Source: Solicoccozyma terricola (taxonomy: Eukaryota > Basidiomycota > Tremellomycetes > Filobasidiales > Piskurozymaceae). Taken from it: a stretch of 64,000 bases of DNA. The DNA lies in the NCBI GenBank assembly GCA_001600875.1, contig BCLD01000003.1:1022408-1086407 (forward strand). The letters are read 5' to 3'. Below are positions 1 to 13,309 of the stretch, piece by piece (within the stretch, counting starts at the first letter, position 1; every line of letters starts with the position of its first letter). The translations under genes and the position numbers were made by a program. The notes beneath the pieces are model-generated. The model saw nothing but the letters and a program-made list of their open reading frames with translations. It was not told the DNA's origin and did not search any database.

Positions 1-3000
1 AGCTCTAATCAATCCACCTACAACATGTACACCAAGCCATCTCCGGCCCCATCCCCGCCGGACCAACAACAGCTCCTTCAGGCAAACCTTCTTCCTTTGG
101 ACGGCCACCAGAAGCCAGCAGCATTCAACGCCTTCTCGAATAGGGAAGAATGGGAATATGAACGTATGAGTCTTTTCGGAATCGGCGCCGGTTTGGGCCC
201 GGACGGAGCGTATGGCTACAAACGCAAACGAAGACGACGGCATCGTCATCGTAGAGGAGAAGATGACGAGAATGCGGCCATGTCCTCATCTGGTAGCAGC
301 GGCTCTGGTCGAAATCATGATGCAGGTTCATCCGTTTGCTCTTCATGCGGCGGGAGCGAGTACTGGAGCTCGGCAAGTGCAAGCGATGCCGAGGAGAGTC
401 AATCCCATTCAAGCAGTAGTCTCAGTGAAGAGGACGACGATACATCAAGCAGCAGTTTGACAAGTCAAGAGGACGATGACGACGAGGAAGATGAGGAGGA
501 CGACATACAGGTCGACAGCGACGCTAGTGAGGAGGAAGATGATTACGATGAAGACCCTCTAGGTCGGACGATGCCAAGTGGCATGAAGAAGAACCATTCA
601 CATAGTCCTCCTCCATCGGGCATCCTCAGTAGTGGCAAAGGGAAGGGCAAGGACGCTCAGCGCAAAGTCATCAAACTCAAGGTCAAGCTACCTTTCAGGA
701 GAACCGACTCACAGGGAGAAGGTCAAAGTAGCCCCAAGGACGACGTGGACATGGATGGAAGCATCGAGTCAGGAAGTCCGGTTGCTCAGGTCGCAGGAAA
801 ACGGCCTGGCGGTAAAGGAGTCAAGGCGGTCAAGAAGATTTTTGGCGAAGGCTACCGCGAGGGCAGCCAGATCAAGGAGGAACCAAACGACATTTCTCGA
901 CCTTCTGGGTCTAGCGCAGCTGACAAGGCTGCTGCTGCAAAAACGGCGAAGGACGAAAAGTTGGCAGCCAAGAAGGCTATTGCTGAGCAGAAAAAGTTGG
1001 AGAAACAAGCAGCGCGTGAAGCGGCACGCATCGAAAAACAGCGTCTAAAGGACGAAGCACAGGCTGCTCGGATGGCAAAGAAAATCAAATTCGAGGCAGC
1101 AGCAGCAGCAGCAGCAGCAGCGGCGGCGGCGGCCGCAGCAGCGATACCCCCGCGCCCTCCGGCTGCGGTTCCTGCAAAGGTGCCACCCATCATGGCCAAG
1201 ATTGAACCCGGCAGTTCTGGCTCTCAGCCTTTGAGACCCACTTCTGGTCAGGCCAGCTCTGTTACATCAGCAGTGCCGGTCAGACCTGCTATCCCTCCCT
1301 CTTCTGTGCAGAAGCCGCCTAATTCAGCTGCTCCTGTCTCTGCAACCACCTCGCTCGCAGCTCCGAGAGCGGGCTTAACACCGTCAGTTGCAGGACAGGT
1401 CGTTCAACACGTATCGAAAAACGCTGTGTCCAATCACTCCCCGAATGCAGCAGCGTTAGTGTCTTCTTCGGCGAAGGCGCCGCCTGCCCAGGACCAGTAT
1501 GCTGGTTTACCTCCTCAGTTGGCCGCGGCACTCGCGGCACTACCACCGAATGACCCAGTACCGACTACGTCTACCAAAACCTTGCAGGCAGCGCTTCAAT
1601 CTGGCAAATCTGCACCTATGGAGGTGGATCCGATTCCGTTGATGAGCGGTAATATACCCGTATCTGTGCCAATACCGCCAACCGGTCAGCCTCGTCCTCC
1701 ACCAGGACCGATCCTTGGTGCCGATGGCAACCCTTTTATCGGTCCGGAACCTATCAAACCGCAGCTCACATACGCCACAATTATTCACCGTGCTTTGTCG
1801 AACGTCGCAAGAGGTCGAGGTACTCTTGGCCAGGTGTGCGACTGGGTAGCAGGAGAGTGGGAATGGTTCCGATTGAATCCAGAAGCTGGTTGGCAGGTGA
1901 GTAGCCCTTGGCATATTTTTCAGAGTTTCAGCTGAATGGACTCGTCTTTCTTAGAACTCTATCCGCCATAACCTGTCTCTCAACAAAGCGTTCCTTAAGG
2001 TTCCTCGAATCGAATCAGACGACCCCGAATCCAAGGGCTCTGTCTGGATCCTGGACCCGATTCACGCTCCTGAGTTTGAAGCAAAGGAGCGCAAAGCTCA
2101 GGAGCTTAAGGACGCCAAGATGAAACGCGAGACCGACCGCTTTGTCAAGGACAAGATCGATCCGAAGAATCGCAAACCAGTGAAGAAGGAACCTGTGACC
2201 ACGGTCAGGCCACCGACAAAGGCGGAACCTGCGAAACCCATCCCGGCTGGCTTCGGCCTTAACCTGAACATTCCACCCATCCCGCGCGACCAAAATTTCC
2301 CTATCAAGGTTGCACCTATCCCAGCCAACCTCCGCGACTCGGTGGTCAACCCGAACCCAGCGCTTCTGGACGGACCTCCATTAGTAGTACACGATAGCAC
2401 CATCATCCTCAACCCGTCCATCTTCTCGCATCTGACAACTGAGCATCTTCAACATCTTCAATCACTTGGCACGCAGCAGACCCTGCAGATTCTCCAAGCA
2501 TACATCGTGCAGTATCTCAAAGAGAAGATGCGGGCGCAAGCTGCTGCCAAAGCAGCGATCCGGCCACTAGGCGTCCCTCTAGCTGTCAGGCCAATGCCCA
2601 GACCACCGTTGCCTCCTGGTCAAGTAGCATCCACTCCTGGCTCGGGGTTGGTTCGTCCCGTTGTCGCCATAGGGGCAAGGCCGCCGATCCTTGGAGGTGC
2701 TCCGGCTCCCGTTGCTGCTGCGATACAAGCACAGGTCCGGCCGACAGTTACAGCTACATCTGACGGGTCCGCAACAGCGCCAGCTGGAGCAAGCATCGTA
2801 ACGCCTCCTCTCGCCACTCCACCTCCCGCTCAGGTCATTGTTCGTCCACCACCTGCAAAAGCTATGGCGCCGAAAGGTCCTATAAGAGTTCCTGCGCGAC
2901 CGCCGGTTGCGCCAGCGAAGGGAAATGTGGTTCGGCCATCGCTTCCTATGCAAGCACAAGGCGCTCGGCCAATGCTTAATGGCAAACCGGGTCAGCCTAT

Positions 3001-3610
3001 TACACCCACCTCCAGACCTATGCGACCCCAAGCTCTCGGTGCCGCAGGACAAGGAGCTCCTCGGCCTCGTCCTATGGGTGCGTTGCCAGGCGGCAAACCT
3101 CCACTGCCAGCGGAAACCTTGCGTATCCTTGCTCAGCTTGCCGCCGCCACTGGAGCGTCAGCGGGCAACTCGGCAGGAGGTCCTTCCATTGCCCCAGGTG
3201 CAACTGCGCTGCTCCAATATCTTCAGCGCGTCGGAACCAACGCGGACATGTCGGTAGCTACTAAAATCTTGGCTACCGGGATTATTCCTCCCCATGCGCT
3301 ACCTGGTGCAGCCGGAAGTGGACCTACCAATGTCCCTCCGAGACCTCGTATGGGAGCTCTGCCGACGAGACCGGCCCCACCTCGACCCGCCGCTGCACAA
3401 CCCAAGGTTGGCATAGGTGGCGGCACTCCTATTACCGCCCCTCCGAAGCTGGCATCGTCGTCAGGAGGGCTAACGCCGCTGCCGTCCGGATTCTCAGGCG
3501 ATCTTTCGCCTCTGCCTGGACGGCCTAGTCCTTCTATTCTTGGGAAAAGGCCGTTGGATGGTGCCAGTCCACCTGTCAATGGCGATGCAAAGAAACAAAA
3601 GGTCGCTTGA
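1..3610 (+). CDS. Forkhead-domain transcription factor, probably 5'-partial
   Basis: Two exons are visible: up to 1896 and 1955-3610, joined by a 58-nt GT-AG intron (1897-1954) that cuts the forkhead domain. The first ATG is at 25 (1,175 aa from there), but the frame stays open to base 1, so more N-terminus may lie outside the window. The forkhead (winged-helix DNA-binding) domain starts near residue 578 (KPQLTYATIIHRAL) and continues over the junction as NSIRHNLSLNKAFLKV and GSVWILDP, all hallmark family motifs. The N-terminal part is acidic and Ser-rich (residues 90-180), then Lys/Ala-rich with a run of about 18 Ala. The C-terminal 500 residues are Pro/Ala/Gly-rich and probably disordered. 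An Fhl1-like factor, which would carry an FHA domain upstream, is possible but cannot be tested here. It is expected to be nuclear. Confidence 0.85.
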
Positions 3611-3723
3611 ATGAGAGAGGGGGCGTTGTCGCGATTTTTGTCCAAGCATTCATCATTCACGTTGTAATACACTCCTATATCATACCGCATGGCGATGACA
3701 TTGTATTGATGAATACAAAATAT

Positions 3724-4704
3724 TTAGAACGTACCGAGATCTGTGAGCATCTGCAGTGTGCCGTTCATAACACGTATCAGCCTGGCCTCCCAGCTATTTG
3801 CAACTTGCCCGAAGCCATCCGTTGTCTGCCCATCCTCATCAAGCTCTGAATCGGTCTCCGCTTCCCGTCCAACAGGATGTGTATGCTGTCTGCTTGACGA
3901 ATATCGCTCTGCCCAGGGAATGATCTTTTCTCTAAGCGCCAGGATCGCGGATCGCAAGCGGATACTGTGAGCGTTTCCCATCAGCAATTTGCACCATCAT
4001 CTGTGCTTTGGCCATCCGCTCACCGATCTGTCTGGGTTAGCCCTTTGCCGAGAATTACCTGGCGGACCTCTTCTCCTGACACCGTCCCTGCTCTCCAACT
4101 ACCCTCTCTCGACCGCTCATGTCCCTGAAACCAAGCTTCGCCACGAAGTATCGCTTGCCAGCCGCGATCTAGTTCTTCCAGGTGATCGAGCAATTGCTCC
4201 ATCGCTGCGTCCTTCTGATGCTGCGTGTCCCGTCTCAGACGGCGAGATGCAGTTTCATGCTCGGCAGAAGTCCCGAGTAAAGGGTAGCCGGTGATGTATA
4301 GTGCCAAGCTTGAGGTCAATCGAAGGAGGTACGATATTCTCAACGCAGATGTAGGGTCAATCGGTGGGATCTGCAGCACCAGCTCTGTCAGTGGCTCCAG
4401 CCGCGTGATGAGAGCATCGAGTGAAGACATGGTTGCCGAGGAATCGGCTCTGATCAATCGAATTTCGTCAAGATGATTGCCTTGTCTTGCGACACCTGGT
4501 CACCCACCGCACCCACCTTTTGTTGAAGTCGCGCTCGAGACTCAGCATCTGCTCATCGACATATGCCATCAGACGGCGCTCCTGTTTCGGCGTCAGACGT
4601 CTCAGCGGTGGCGGCGAAGATTGGCGTATAGTGACAGGTGGTTGAGCATGACTAGCGGACGAACCAACAGCCAGCTCCTTCTCTGGGATGAAGCCGCCCG
4701 ACAT
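3724..4704 (-). CDS. Conserved-looking hypothetical protein, 284 aa
   Basis: Three exons read 4704-4517, 4449-4024 and 3964-3724. Both introns (67 and 59 nt) have GT-AG ends and all phases close, giving 284 aa. The start is the ATG of MSGGFIPEKELAVG. The N-terminus has a Pro-rich stretch followed by a basic helix (PKQERRLMAYVDEQM). The middle is helical and hydrophobic (ALRISYLLRLTSSLALYITG) and the C-terminal part has an acidic patch (DSELDEDGQ). I see no signal peptide, catalytic motif or family signature and do not recognise it. It is convergent with the forkhead gene (113 nt apart) and only 114 nt from the stop of the amine oxidase. The clean splice phases argue that the gene is real. Confidence 0.6.
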
Positions 4705-4818
4705 TGTGGTGGGTGGGTGGGTATCGTCCTATCGAACATGGTCCACCAAAGCGCCAACATGAATATCGAATAGTCAACAACCAGGAAGGTTACGTAACCA
4801 CAATCAACAATCACCCGC

Positions 4819-6749
4819 TCAGTAACTCCATGGTATGCCAGTCTTGAGCATCTCCAGCTCGAATGCCACCCGCTTGCCCTCTCTGAGACCAGAATTGTAC
4901 GCTCCATGGACCGACGCATACTGATCGCAATTGGTCTGAGGAGCATGGAACGGGTGGTCAGGAGGAGGGGAGAGCACATATGCAACCCAAGGCAACTCAC
5001 ATGCTCTCCAGCGAACCCCAGCCTTGTGTCCCATGTCGGAACAGCGAACTCTGACATGTCCAAAGGTGTGATTTCGGGCTTCCCATCTTTAGTGGGAGGT
5101 ATAAAGGTGTATGAGCCATAACTGTATGGGTCTGATCGCCAAGCGGTACGGATAGAGCCATGATGCTGAGGCAGCGGCACATCTTCTTCTCTCATGTTGG
5201 CTGGCCGGAGGACTTTTGCCACCAGTTTGTGTGCCCATCGGGTGACTTCCTGCTCGTCTGTCGTTTCGATTCGATCTCCGTAATCCGCGCTGTCGAAGCG
5301 AGAGCCAGGCTCAACTTCTAGTTAACTATCTCGACCCGCACAGTCTGCTCTCACCCCATGAAGAACAACAACTGCGGTGTTCCATTCACATCGCCGAAGC
5401 TCTGTATGAATATCATCTGTCGCTTCACGGTCGACTCGTCTGCTTTGCCTGGCGGGACCGCAAAGTCACTACTAGAACCCGTGGGCATGATCAAATAGCT
5501 GCTCGACAATTCATATTTAGCGAGTGTGTGCTTTGTGGCCCATGTTATCTACTCATTATCTACTCACGAATGTATGACACCTCCATCCCGCCACCAGACT
5601 TTATCATAGTGGAGAACGATCTTGTTCAGTATGCCAAACCCAAGTCCCTTGATGGCGCGGATTTTTCGGATAGGTAAAGGTGGGTTGAATGTAGGAGGGT
5701 TTTTCTGCAGGACACCTAGAGGCAGAGTGCATATTGCGAACGCAGCTGCATGCTGCGATGCATGACCGGAGCCATCGGGCGGACAAGTGGTGACTACCAC
5801 AGATCCTAACCGGTCGACAAAATCCGGTCAGCTCTACACCAGCATCTTTGGTCCGTTGAAACTCACCGTCTTCTCGGTCAAGTTGGATATCAGACACCAC
5901 ACTATTCAGACAAACATCTCCACCCTTTCCAGCGAGGTAATCGATCAGCTTGTGATAGCTACCGTTTATCACCTCGACATCGGGTCCCTTTGTATCGTTT
6001 TCAAACCCCCACCATTTCAGCGATACATTCTCAATAGGCGCTGCTGTCCAACCCTGCAACCCTCGAACGGCTTGTTCAGACATCTCTCTATCGCTTTTGT
6101 TGTCGGCATGTCTCCATAGTGGTGATTCGTTCGACAAGATGAAGGTCGCCATTGAATCATGGGAAGATGGGTCGCCCTCTTGAGAAGCCTGACGCGCTCC
6201 GTCAAAGAAAGCTTCCAGTGCCTAGTTGATAGTGGTTAAATTTGAGACGAGTATTGGTAGGGATGGTCTTACCCACATCGAACATGATGATTTCGCCAGT
6301 CTCCTTTTTCCAGTCTCCCTCTTCGCCGACAACTTTTGACTCCGATTCCGGTCCGATGAGGTTGAGATCCTGGGACGATGAAAGGGGGATGAATAGAAGA
6401 CAACTGACAGAGATGGTACAGGCCTTTTGGCCTTCCTCACCAGACCAATTTCATCCGCAAGCTCATATATTGGATTGCCATACTTGCCGTGAATGAAGCT
6501 GCAGGTATTCTCGTCAAGACTAGTGACAACATGCCCCGTGGATCTGGGTATTTACCTTGCCCCTATATCCACTCTGCCGCCCTGACTGCCGATGGGAGCG
6601 GAATGAATCCTGCCTCCCAATCGATCCCGAGCTTCGACGACCAGAGTCGCATACCCTCTCTCGGTCAGCAAAGCGGCTGCAGCCAATCCTGAGACTCCAC
6701 CGCCAATGATAACGGCATCGTACTTGTTATTTGACCCGCCTGAGGGCAT
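4819..6749 (-). CDS. FAD-dependent amine oxidase (polyamine/LSD-type fold)
   Basis: A multi-exon flavoprotein of the monoamine/polyamine oxidase family. The N-terminal dinucleotide fold reads YDAVIIGGGVSGLAAAALL and then VVEARDRLGGRI. It is followed by the family segments GASFIHGKYGNPIYELA, FALCTLPLGVL-like (AFAICTLPLGVLQKNPP) and the C-terminal FAD segment VHGAYNSGLREGKR before the stop. The family oxidises amines using FAD and O2; the substrate cannot be told from sequence. Introns are short GT-AG. The start at 6749 fits the family; an in-frame ATG at 6839 would add about 30 Ser/Arg-rich residues that could be a mitochondrial presequence. One junction (about 5318-5354) does not close: the upstream exon ends in phase 2 after LLFFMG, but the frame that encodes EPGSRFDSADYGDRIE needs another phase. 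Either an unusual splice, a sequence error or a frameshift is present. Confidence 0.82.
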
Positions 6750-7079
6750 GATTGCGTCTGTGTGTATTTGCTGAGTGCAGACTGAGATTCTGCTCGATGT
6801 TTTTGTTGCTGAGTATAGTTGTCTGACAAGTGACACCATGAAGCCCTTTGTATGACCCTTTGACTATAAACCCGACTGTCCTTTCCCTGGCTGGATGGAG
6901 GAGGTGCTTATGCCTTCATGGCAGGTTCCATTTTCATTTGGTGCCTCGGTTACTCACAACTCACGCCTCCTCGCGTGGCGGCATGCCGCTCCGTTCCGCA
7001 CCTATTGGTCGTATATCATGACTAGCTAAATGAGATACAATTCTTATAGGGACCCTTCTTATAAAACCCTGCTTATATC
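6750..7079. other. Spacer upstream of the amine oxidase
   Basis: This 330-nt spacer holds the amine oxidase promoter and the 3' flank of the next minus-strand gene. On the minus strand a TATA-like element (TTTATAG) lies near 6864-6870, about 25 nt upstream of the alternative ATG at 6839, which favours transcription starting close to that ATG. No other gene or RNA was recognised. Confidence 0.4.
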
Positions 7080-8801
7080 CTATCGAGAAGCTAACGATCC
7101 ATCGCTCAGGAACAAATCAGACACAGACATCACGTCACTATTGGTAGGAGATGACCATCCACTACCTCGCAATGACTGATCATCATCAGATTCACCACAG
7201 AACGAGCCGTACGTTCCACTCGCATTCACATCGTCATCATCCCAGATCCCAGAGTCGCCAAAGATATCTTGTTGAGTGATTCCAACACCAATGGGAACTT
7301 GAGCTGAGAAGTCAAGGACAGGCATTCGCCATGCGCTGGTTGCAGGGGAAGAGGCGATGTTGTCATTGGATCTGCTGGACCACTGGGATTCAGGTTGACC
7401 AGCAGATAAGTCGCTTGACGAGATGGGACTTAGAGTGTCGAGAAGGCTCGGATGGAAGGAAGACGTGTCAGAGAAGACGAGAGACGGTTCCCTTGTCATT
7501 GGAACTTCGTAGATATGCACGAGATCGAGGTTCGTTCTCCCATCCTTACGAAGGAGAGACCGAACTTGACTCGATGTTTTCCCAGGGATCGAAATCCTCA
7601 GCGCTTCAGGTTCTACCTGACCACTCGTTTGACCGTATATAATCTCCACACTTGATCGAGCGCCGTTTCGAGCGCCGTTGTTCTGCAAAGTCCATGACTC
7701 GGCACCAGCTGAGGATAAAAGACCGGCTGTAACGAGGTCGTTTAGGATCCCTGTCACGGTCTCCATGTGGTGATCGCGAGTGTTGTCGTTTAGACCTGCT
7801 AAGAGGTCAGGACGCTTGGGAGGATCGGGATGGAAAAGCCGCCGAGTGTCGCTTTCCGAGGACACGGTGGTGGTGAATAACGTAGTCAACGATGAAGCGA
7901 GAGGGATGACGATGTTGGTGATCATGGCTGCTGATGAGGTATCAAACGCAGCTGCATCCTCACAAGGGAAGTATGAATTGAATGCTTGAGCAATCGATTG
8001 CTTTCCCTTCGAGTTCTTGATAGATGGTTTCTGAGCAACCATTCCCTTCCATCGACCACCACCCAATCCCTCCCTCCTCGTCTTCTTGATATTCTTCATC
8101 ACCCTACCACTCTTCCTTCCCTTCTTGAGCGCATCTAATCGATCTTCATCTGAACGAAGCTTCTCAGCCAACGCTCGGAACCCAATCGGGACGTTGACGC
8201 CGAGTTCGCGCATTGACTGAGCTCCCGATGAGGAGAATTGTCGTGCGGGGGATGGATTAAGACCGATTCGTGAGACTAGTGTCGGTCCATTACCCCCATT
8301 TCGAATGGAACGGAGACGAGGGGAGAGGGATGAGCTGAGGGAAAGAGGTCGAGTGGTTGCGTATGAACGGGATGATGGATGGAAAGTACCTCGTCGAGAA
8401 GCTTGCGTGGGAAGACGATCGACAGCGAAGACAGGTCGAGGTCCATGAACGGCGTTACGGATCGAGGTCGAGAGGGATTCAGGGTTGTAGGAGCGGAGTG
8501 GGTTGAGAGCGCGATTGATGGCCACTCTGCCACCTGGGAGTTTGAGCCTTGTGACTGCTGAGACGACCTTCCTGATCATTGGTCTGATCAAGACTACGCC
8601 TATGGAGGCGGCCGACATGTTGGCGGTGTGTACAGCTGTGATTTGCTCTAGTGTTCGAGTTGATGATGTCGAGGAGGATGTCCTGCCGATGCGGAGAGCA
8701 CTGTGGGTGGCGGTCGAGTGGAAATTCGCCACCCGGCTTGAGACACACCCGTGAGCGATCCGGCCGGATTTGTGGAGCTGGACGGAGAAACAGGTCGGCA
8801 A
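7080..8801 (-). CDS. Hypothetical protein, 573 aa, likely mitochondrial
   Basis: A single uninterrupted reading frame of 573 codons, unusual in this intron-rich window. The N-terminal 230 residues are rich in Arg, Ser, Thr and Ala and almost free of acids until about residue 210, with several RxY/F-S-S-like stretches (HPSSRSYATT, SPARQFSSSG). That pattern suggests a mitochondrial presequence, but this is inference. A basic block follows (KKGRKSGRVMKNIKKTRREG). The middle has a helical, weakly conserved-looking section (TVTGILNDLVTAGLLSS; LLRKDGRTNLDLVHIYEVPM). The C-terminus is acidic and Ser-rich (GIWDDDDVN, ESDDDQSL). I recognise no domain. It shares a 417-nt divergent spacer with the alpha-glucosidase gene. 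Confidence 0.72.
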   Translation of the reverse strand: MPTCFSVQLHKSGRIAHGCVSSRVANFHSTATHSALRIGRTSSSTSSTRTLEQITAVHTANMSAASIGVVLIRPMIRKVVSAVTRLKLPGGRVAINRALNPLRSYNPESLSTSIRNAVHGPRPVFAVDRLPTQASRRGTFHPSSRSYATTRPLSLSSSLSPRLRSIRNGGNGPTLVSRIGLNPSPARQFSSSGAQSMRELGVNVPIGFRALAEKLRSDEDRLDALKKGRKSGRVMKNIKKTRREGLGGGRWKGMVAQKPSIKNSKGKQSIAQAFNSYFPCEDAAAFDTSSAAMITNIVIPLASSLTTLFTTTVSSESDTRRLFHPDPPKRPDLLAGLNDNTRDHHMETVTGILNDLVTAGLLSSAGAESWTLQNNGARNGARSSVEIIYGQTSGQVEPEALRISIPGKTSSQVRSLLRKDGRTNLDLVHIYEVPMTREPSLVFSDTSSFHPSLLDTLSPISSSDLSAGQPESQWSSRSNDNIASSPATSAWRMPVLDFSAQVPIGVGITQQDIFGDSGIWDDDDVNASGTYGSFCGESDDDQSLRGSGWSSPTNSDVMSVSDLFLSDGSLASR

Positions 8802-9218
8802 TGTCCGAGAACGGCGAAACCGGGGGGCGTCGATAGATAGTTATTCCGTCCACCAGCTTCGAGTAGCCAAGACGGCTGGAAAGGATGGTTCATGGTACTT
8901 GTCAGCGCCTGCTCCTCTCCTACGACTGGTCGTACAGCTCCCCTGTCCAGCATGGTCTCCCACGTGAGAGACAGATCTTTGCCGTCACCGAAGCTTCGCC
9001 GAGGATAAACAACTTTTTGCAACAATCTACCCATTCCCATTCCATCCGCGTGGGGCCCCGGAGCGTCATTGCTTTTTGCAACCTCCAGCCAGGACAGATT
9101 TCGGCGTGAGCAGTAGACAAGGACCTTGGAAACAACAACAGACAACACATTTGATCCACTTCCCAAATCATATCCACCCCTTCACATCGCTTTCACTTTC
9201 TTCCAACCTATCAACGAT
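8802..9218. promoter_or_regulatory. Divergent promoter between hypothetical gene and alpha-glucosidase
   Basis: A 417-nt divergent intergenic region between the ATG at 8801 (minus) and the ATG at 9219 (plus). The last 80 nt before 9219 are C/T- and A-rich without G runs, which looks like a fungal leader. A GGGGCCCC-like palindrome (gtggggcccc) lies near 9051-9060. No TATA box in a convincing position and no RNA gene were seen. Confidence 0.4.
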
Positions 9219-11991
<2,773 letters not shown>

Positions 11992-12102
11992 GTGTCTTAA
12001 CCTGAGTTCGTGGCTCAGCCTAGAGGCCATCTCATACGAGTTTATGTGTATACTTTGGCATTGTTGGCATGTGGGGTGTTGTATGTACATGACGTCCCCC
12101 AG

Positions 12103-12712
12103 TTATAGACCGCTCACAAACTTCTTGACGATTGGTTCTGGTTGCGCACCAACTGTGGTATGAGATCCATGAAGCATTACTACCCTGACTCTCATCGCAT
12201 AGTACTGTTCACATACCAAATTGACCAATGGGCTTGCCGTCTTTAAACGCCATTACGGTAGGCATAGCACGAATCTGAGGAGGTGGATTTGGCGCAAGCA
12301 GGTTTAACTTCATATGGATCATTGTGTGCATGCTCGACAGGAGACACACCTGGTAATTAGCAGCAATCTCCTGTTGTTCGTCGACGTCCAGGGTAACCAA
12401 GCTGTTCAGAAACGAGATGTTTAGTTGACATGCCTTGCCGGTTATCTGACATTTCGGAGGAGAACTCACTCTACACCGGCAGCTGAAGTCACTTTCTTGA
12501 GGATCGGCTGCAGTACTTTACAAGGACCACACCAGCTGTAGCGATCAAAAGTTCACGCCATGATGTTGAGGAAAACGTCATCATAACCAACATCGAGGAG
12601 GCCTACTCACGTGGCATAGAAGTCTACAACTACAGGACCCTTGGCTTCCAATACTTGCTTTTTGAAAGTCTGTGAGGATGAAAGCAGGGATGTTCGGACT
12701 GTCAGGTTAAAA

Positions 12713-12780
<68 letters not shown>

Positions 12781-12933
12781 CATGATTTGCAAGCAGTGTC
12801 CACGACTCACCTCTGCGCTGACGTTATTGTAATATTCGAGAGCGCAAGCGGACGAGTGGAATGCAGAATTGGAGCGACCGGCAGTGCGAGTGAGTGTACG
12901 AGCCAGAGTGGCTGATCGAGCGAAGGACTGCAT
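12103..12933 (-). CDS. Thioredoxin, mitochondrial type
   Basis: Six exons (12933-12811, 12669-12611, 12535-12470, 12401-12350, 12274-12217, 12152-12103) close in frame to 135 aa. The first 35 residues (MQSFARSATLARTLTRTAGR and on) are Arg/Ser/Thr-rich without acids, a typical mitochondrial presequence. The rest is a complete thioredoxin: VVVDFYAT, the redox centre WCGPC (Cys63 and Cys66), LDVDEQQEIAANY, and the cis-Pro loop IRAMPTVMAFKDGK. It would reduce protein disulfides in the matrix with thioredoxin reductase. Intron 1 is abnormal: it holds a 67-nt pure G run on the plus strand (C in the pre-mRNA). It is convergent with the alpha-glucosidase gene and divergent from MIF2. Confidence 0.93.
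12713..12779. repeat. 67-nt poly-G run inside thioredoxin intron 1
   Basis: An unbroken run of G on the plus strand, between the branch region and donor of the first TRX intron. In the transcript it is a C run. The true length may differ, since such runs are prone to sequencing slippage. Confidence 0.9.
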
Positions 12934-13309
12934 GGTGTCTCTAGTTTATCGATATTCGGATCTCTTTTGCCAAAGGTGAGTGACCCAAATCTTGGGTTGA
13001 GAACGCGGCGATCTGTGCCCGTCGCCACCCAATTTGCCACCCATTTGCCACTCATTCGCCACCGGTTCGTCACTGGCCCACCGTGGGAACTGCGCTTCCC
13101 CTGGCAATCAAAACAAACAAGTCCAAGCTCGTTCCCGGTTCGTTGTTATCATCTCACTCAAGTTCAGCTTGCTCCTATACCTCACCGACGTCACTACGAA
13201 CCCATTCTTCCTCTCAGGTTAATCGCGCGTGCACCAGTCATCTCAGCAATCAACTTCGGACAGTCGAGCCTTCCTTCAATACAGGTCAGGAGCTACCGGT
13301 CTATCCAAC
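12934..13309. promoter_or_regulatory. Shared TRX/MIF2 promoter with 11-nt tandem repeat
   Basis: A 376-nt divergent spacer between thioredoxin and CENP-C/Mif2. Positions 13023-13077 hold about five degenerate copies of GCCACCCATTT in direct order with an 11-nt period (one step is 12). Near the MIF2 start the sequence becomes C/T- and A-rich, as expected for a leader. The repeat could be a multi-site binding array, but this is inference. Confidence 0.55.
13023..13077 (+). repeat. Five degenerate 11-nt direct repeats (GCCACYCATTY)
   Basis: Successive copies read GCCACCCAATTT, GCCACCCATTT, GCCACTCATTC, GCCACCGGTTC and GTCACTGGCCC. The first three are closest to each other; the last is degraded. 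The spacing is close to one helical turn. Confidence 0.7.

Noticed and set aside
125..412. Antisense frame inside the forkhead gene
   Set aside because: It mirrors the low-complexity Arg/Asp/Ser coding region of the plus strand and has no family features.
4819..6839. Calling the amine oxidase a pseudogene
   Set aside because: Only one junction fails, all FAD and core motifs are intact, and a single-base error or unusual splice explains it as well.
12607..12933. Thioredoxin frame containing a poly-Pro insertion
   Set aside because: The Pro run is the G homopolymer in intron 1. A donor at 12810 and acceptor at 12670 give the normal family sequence.
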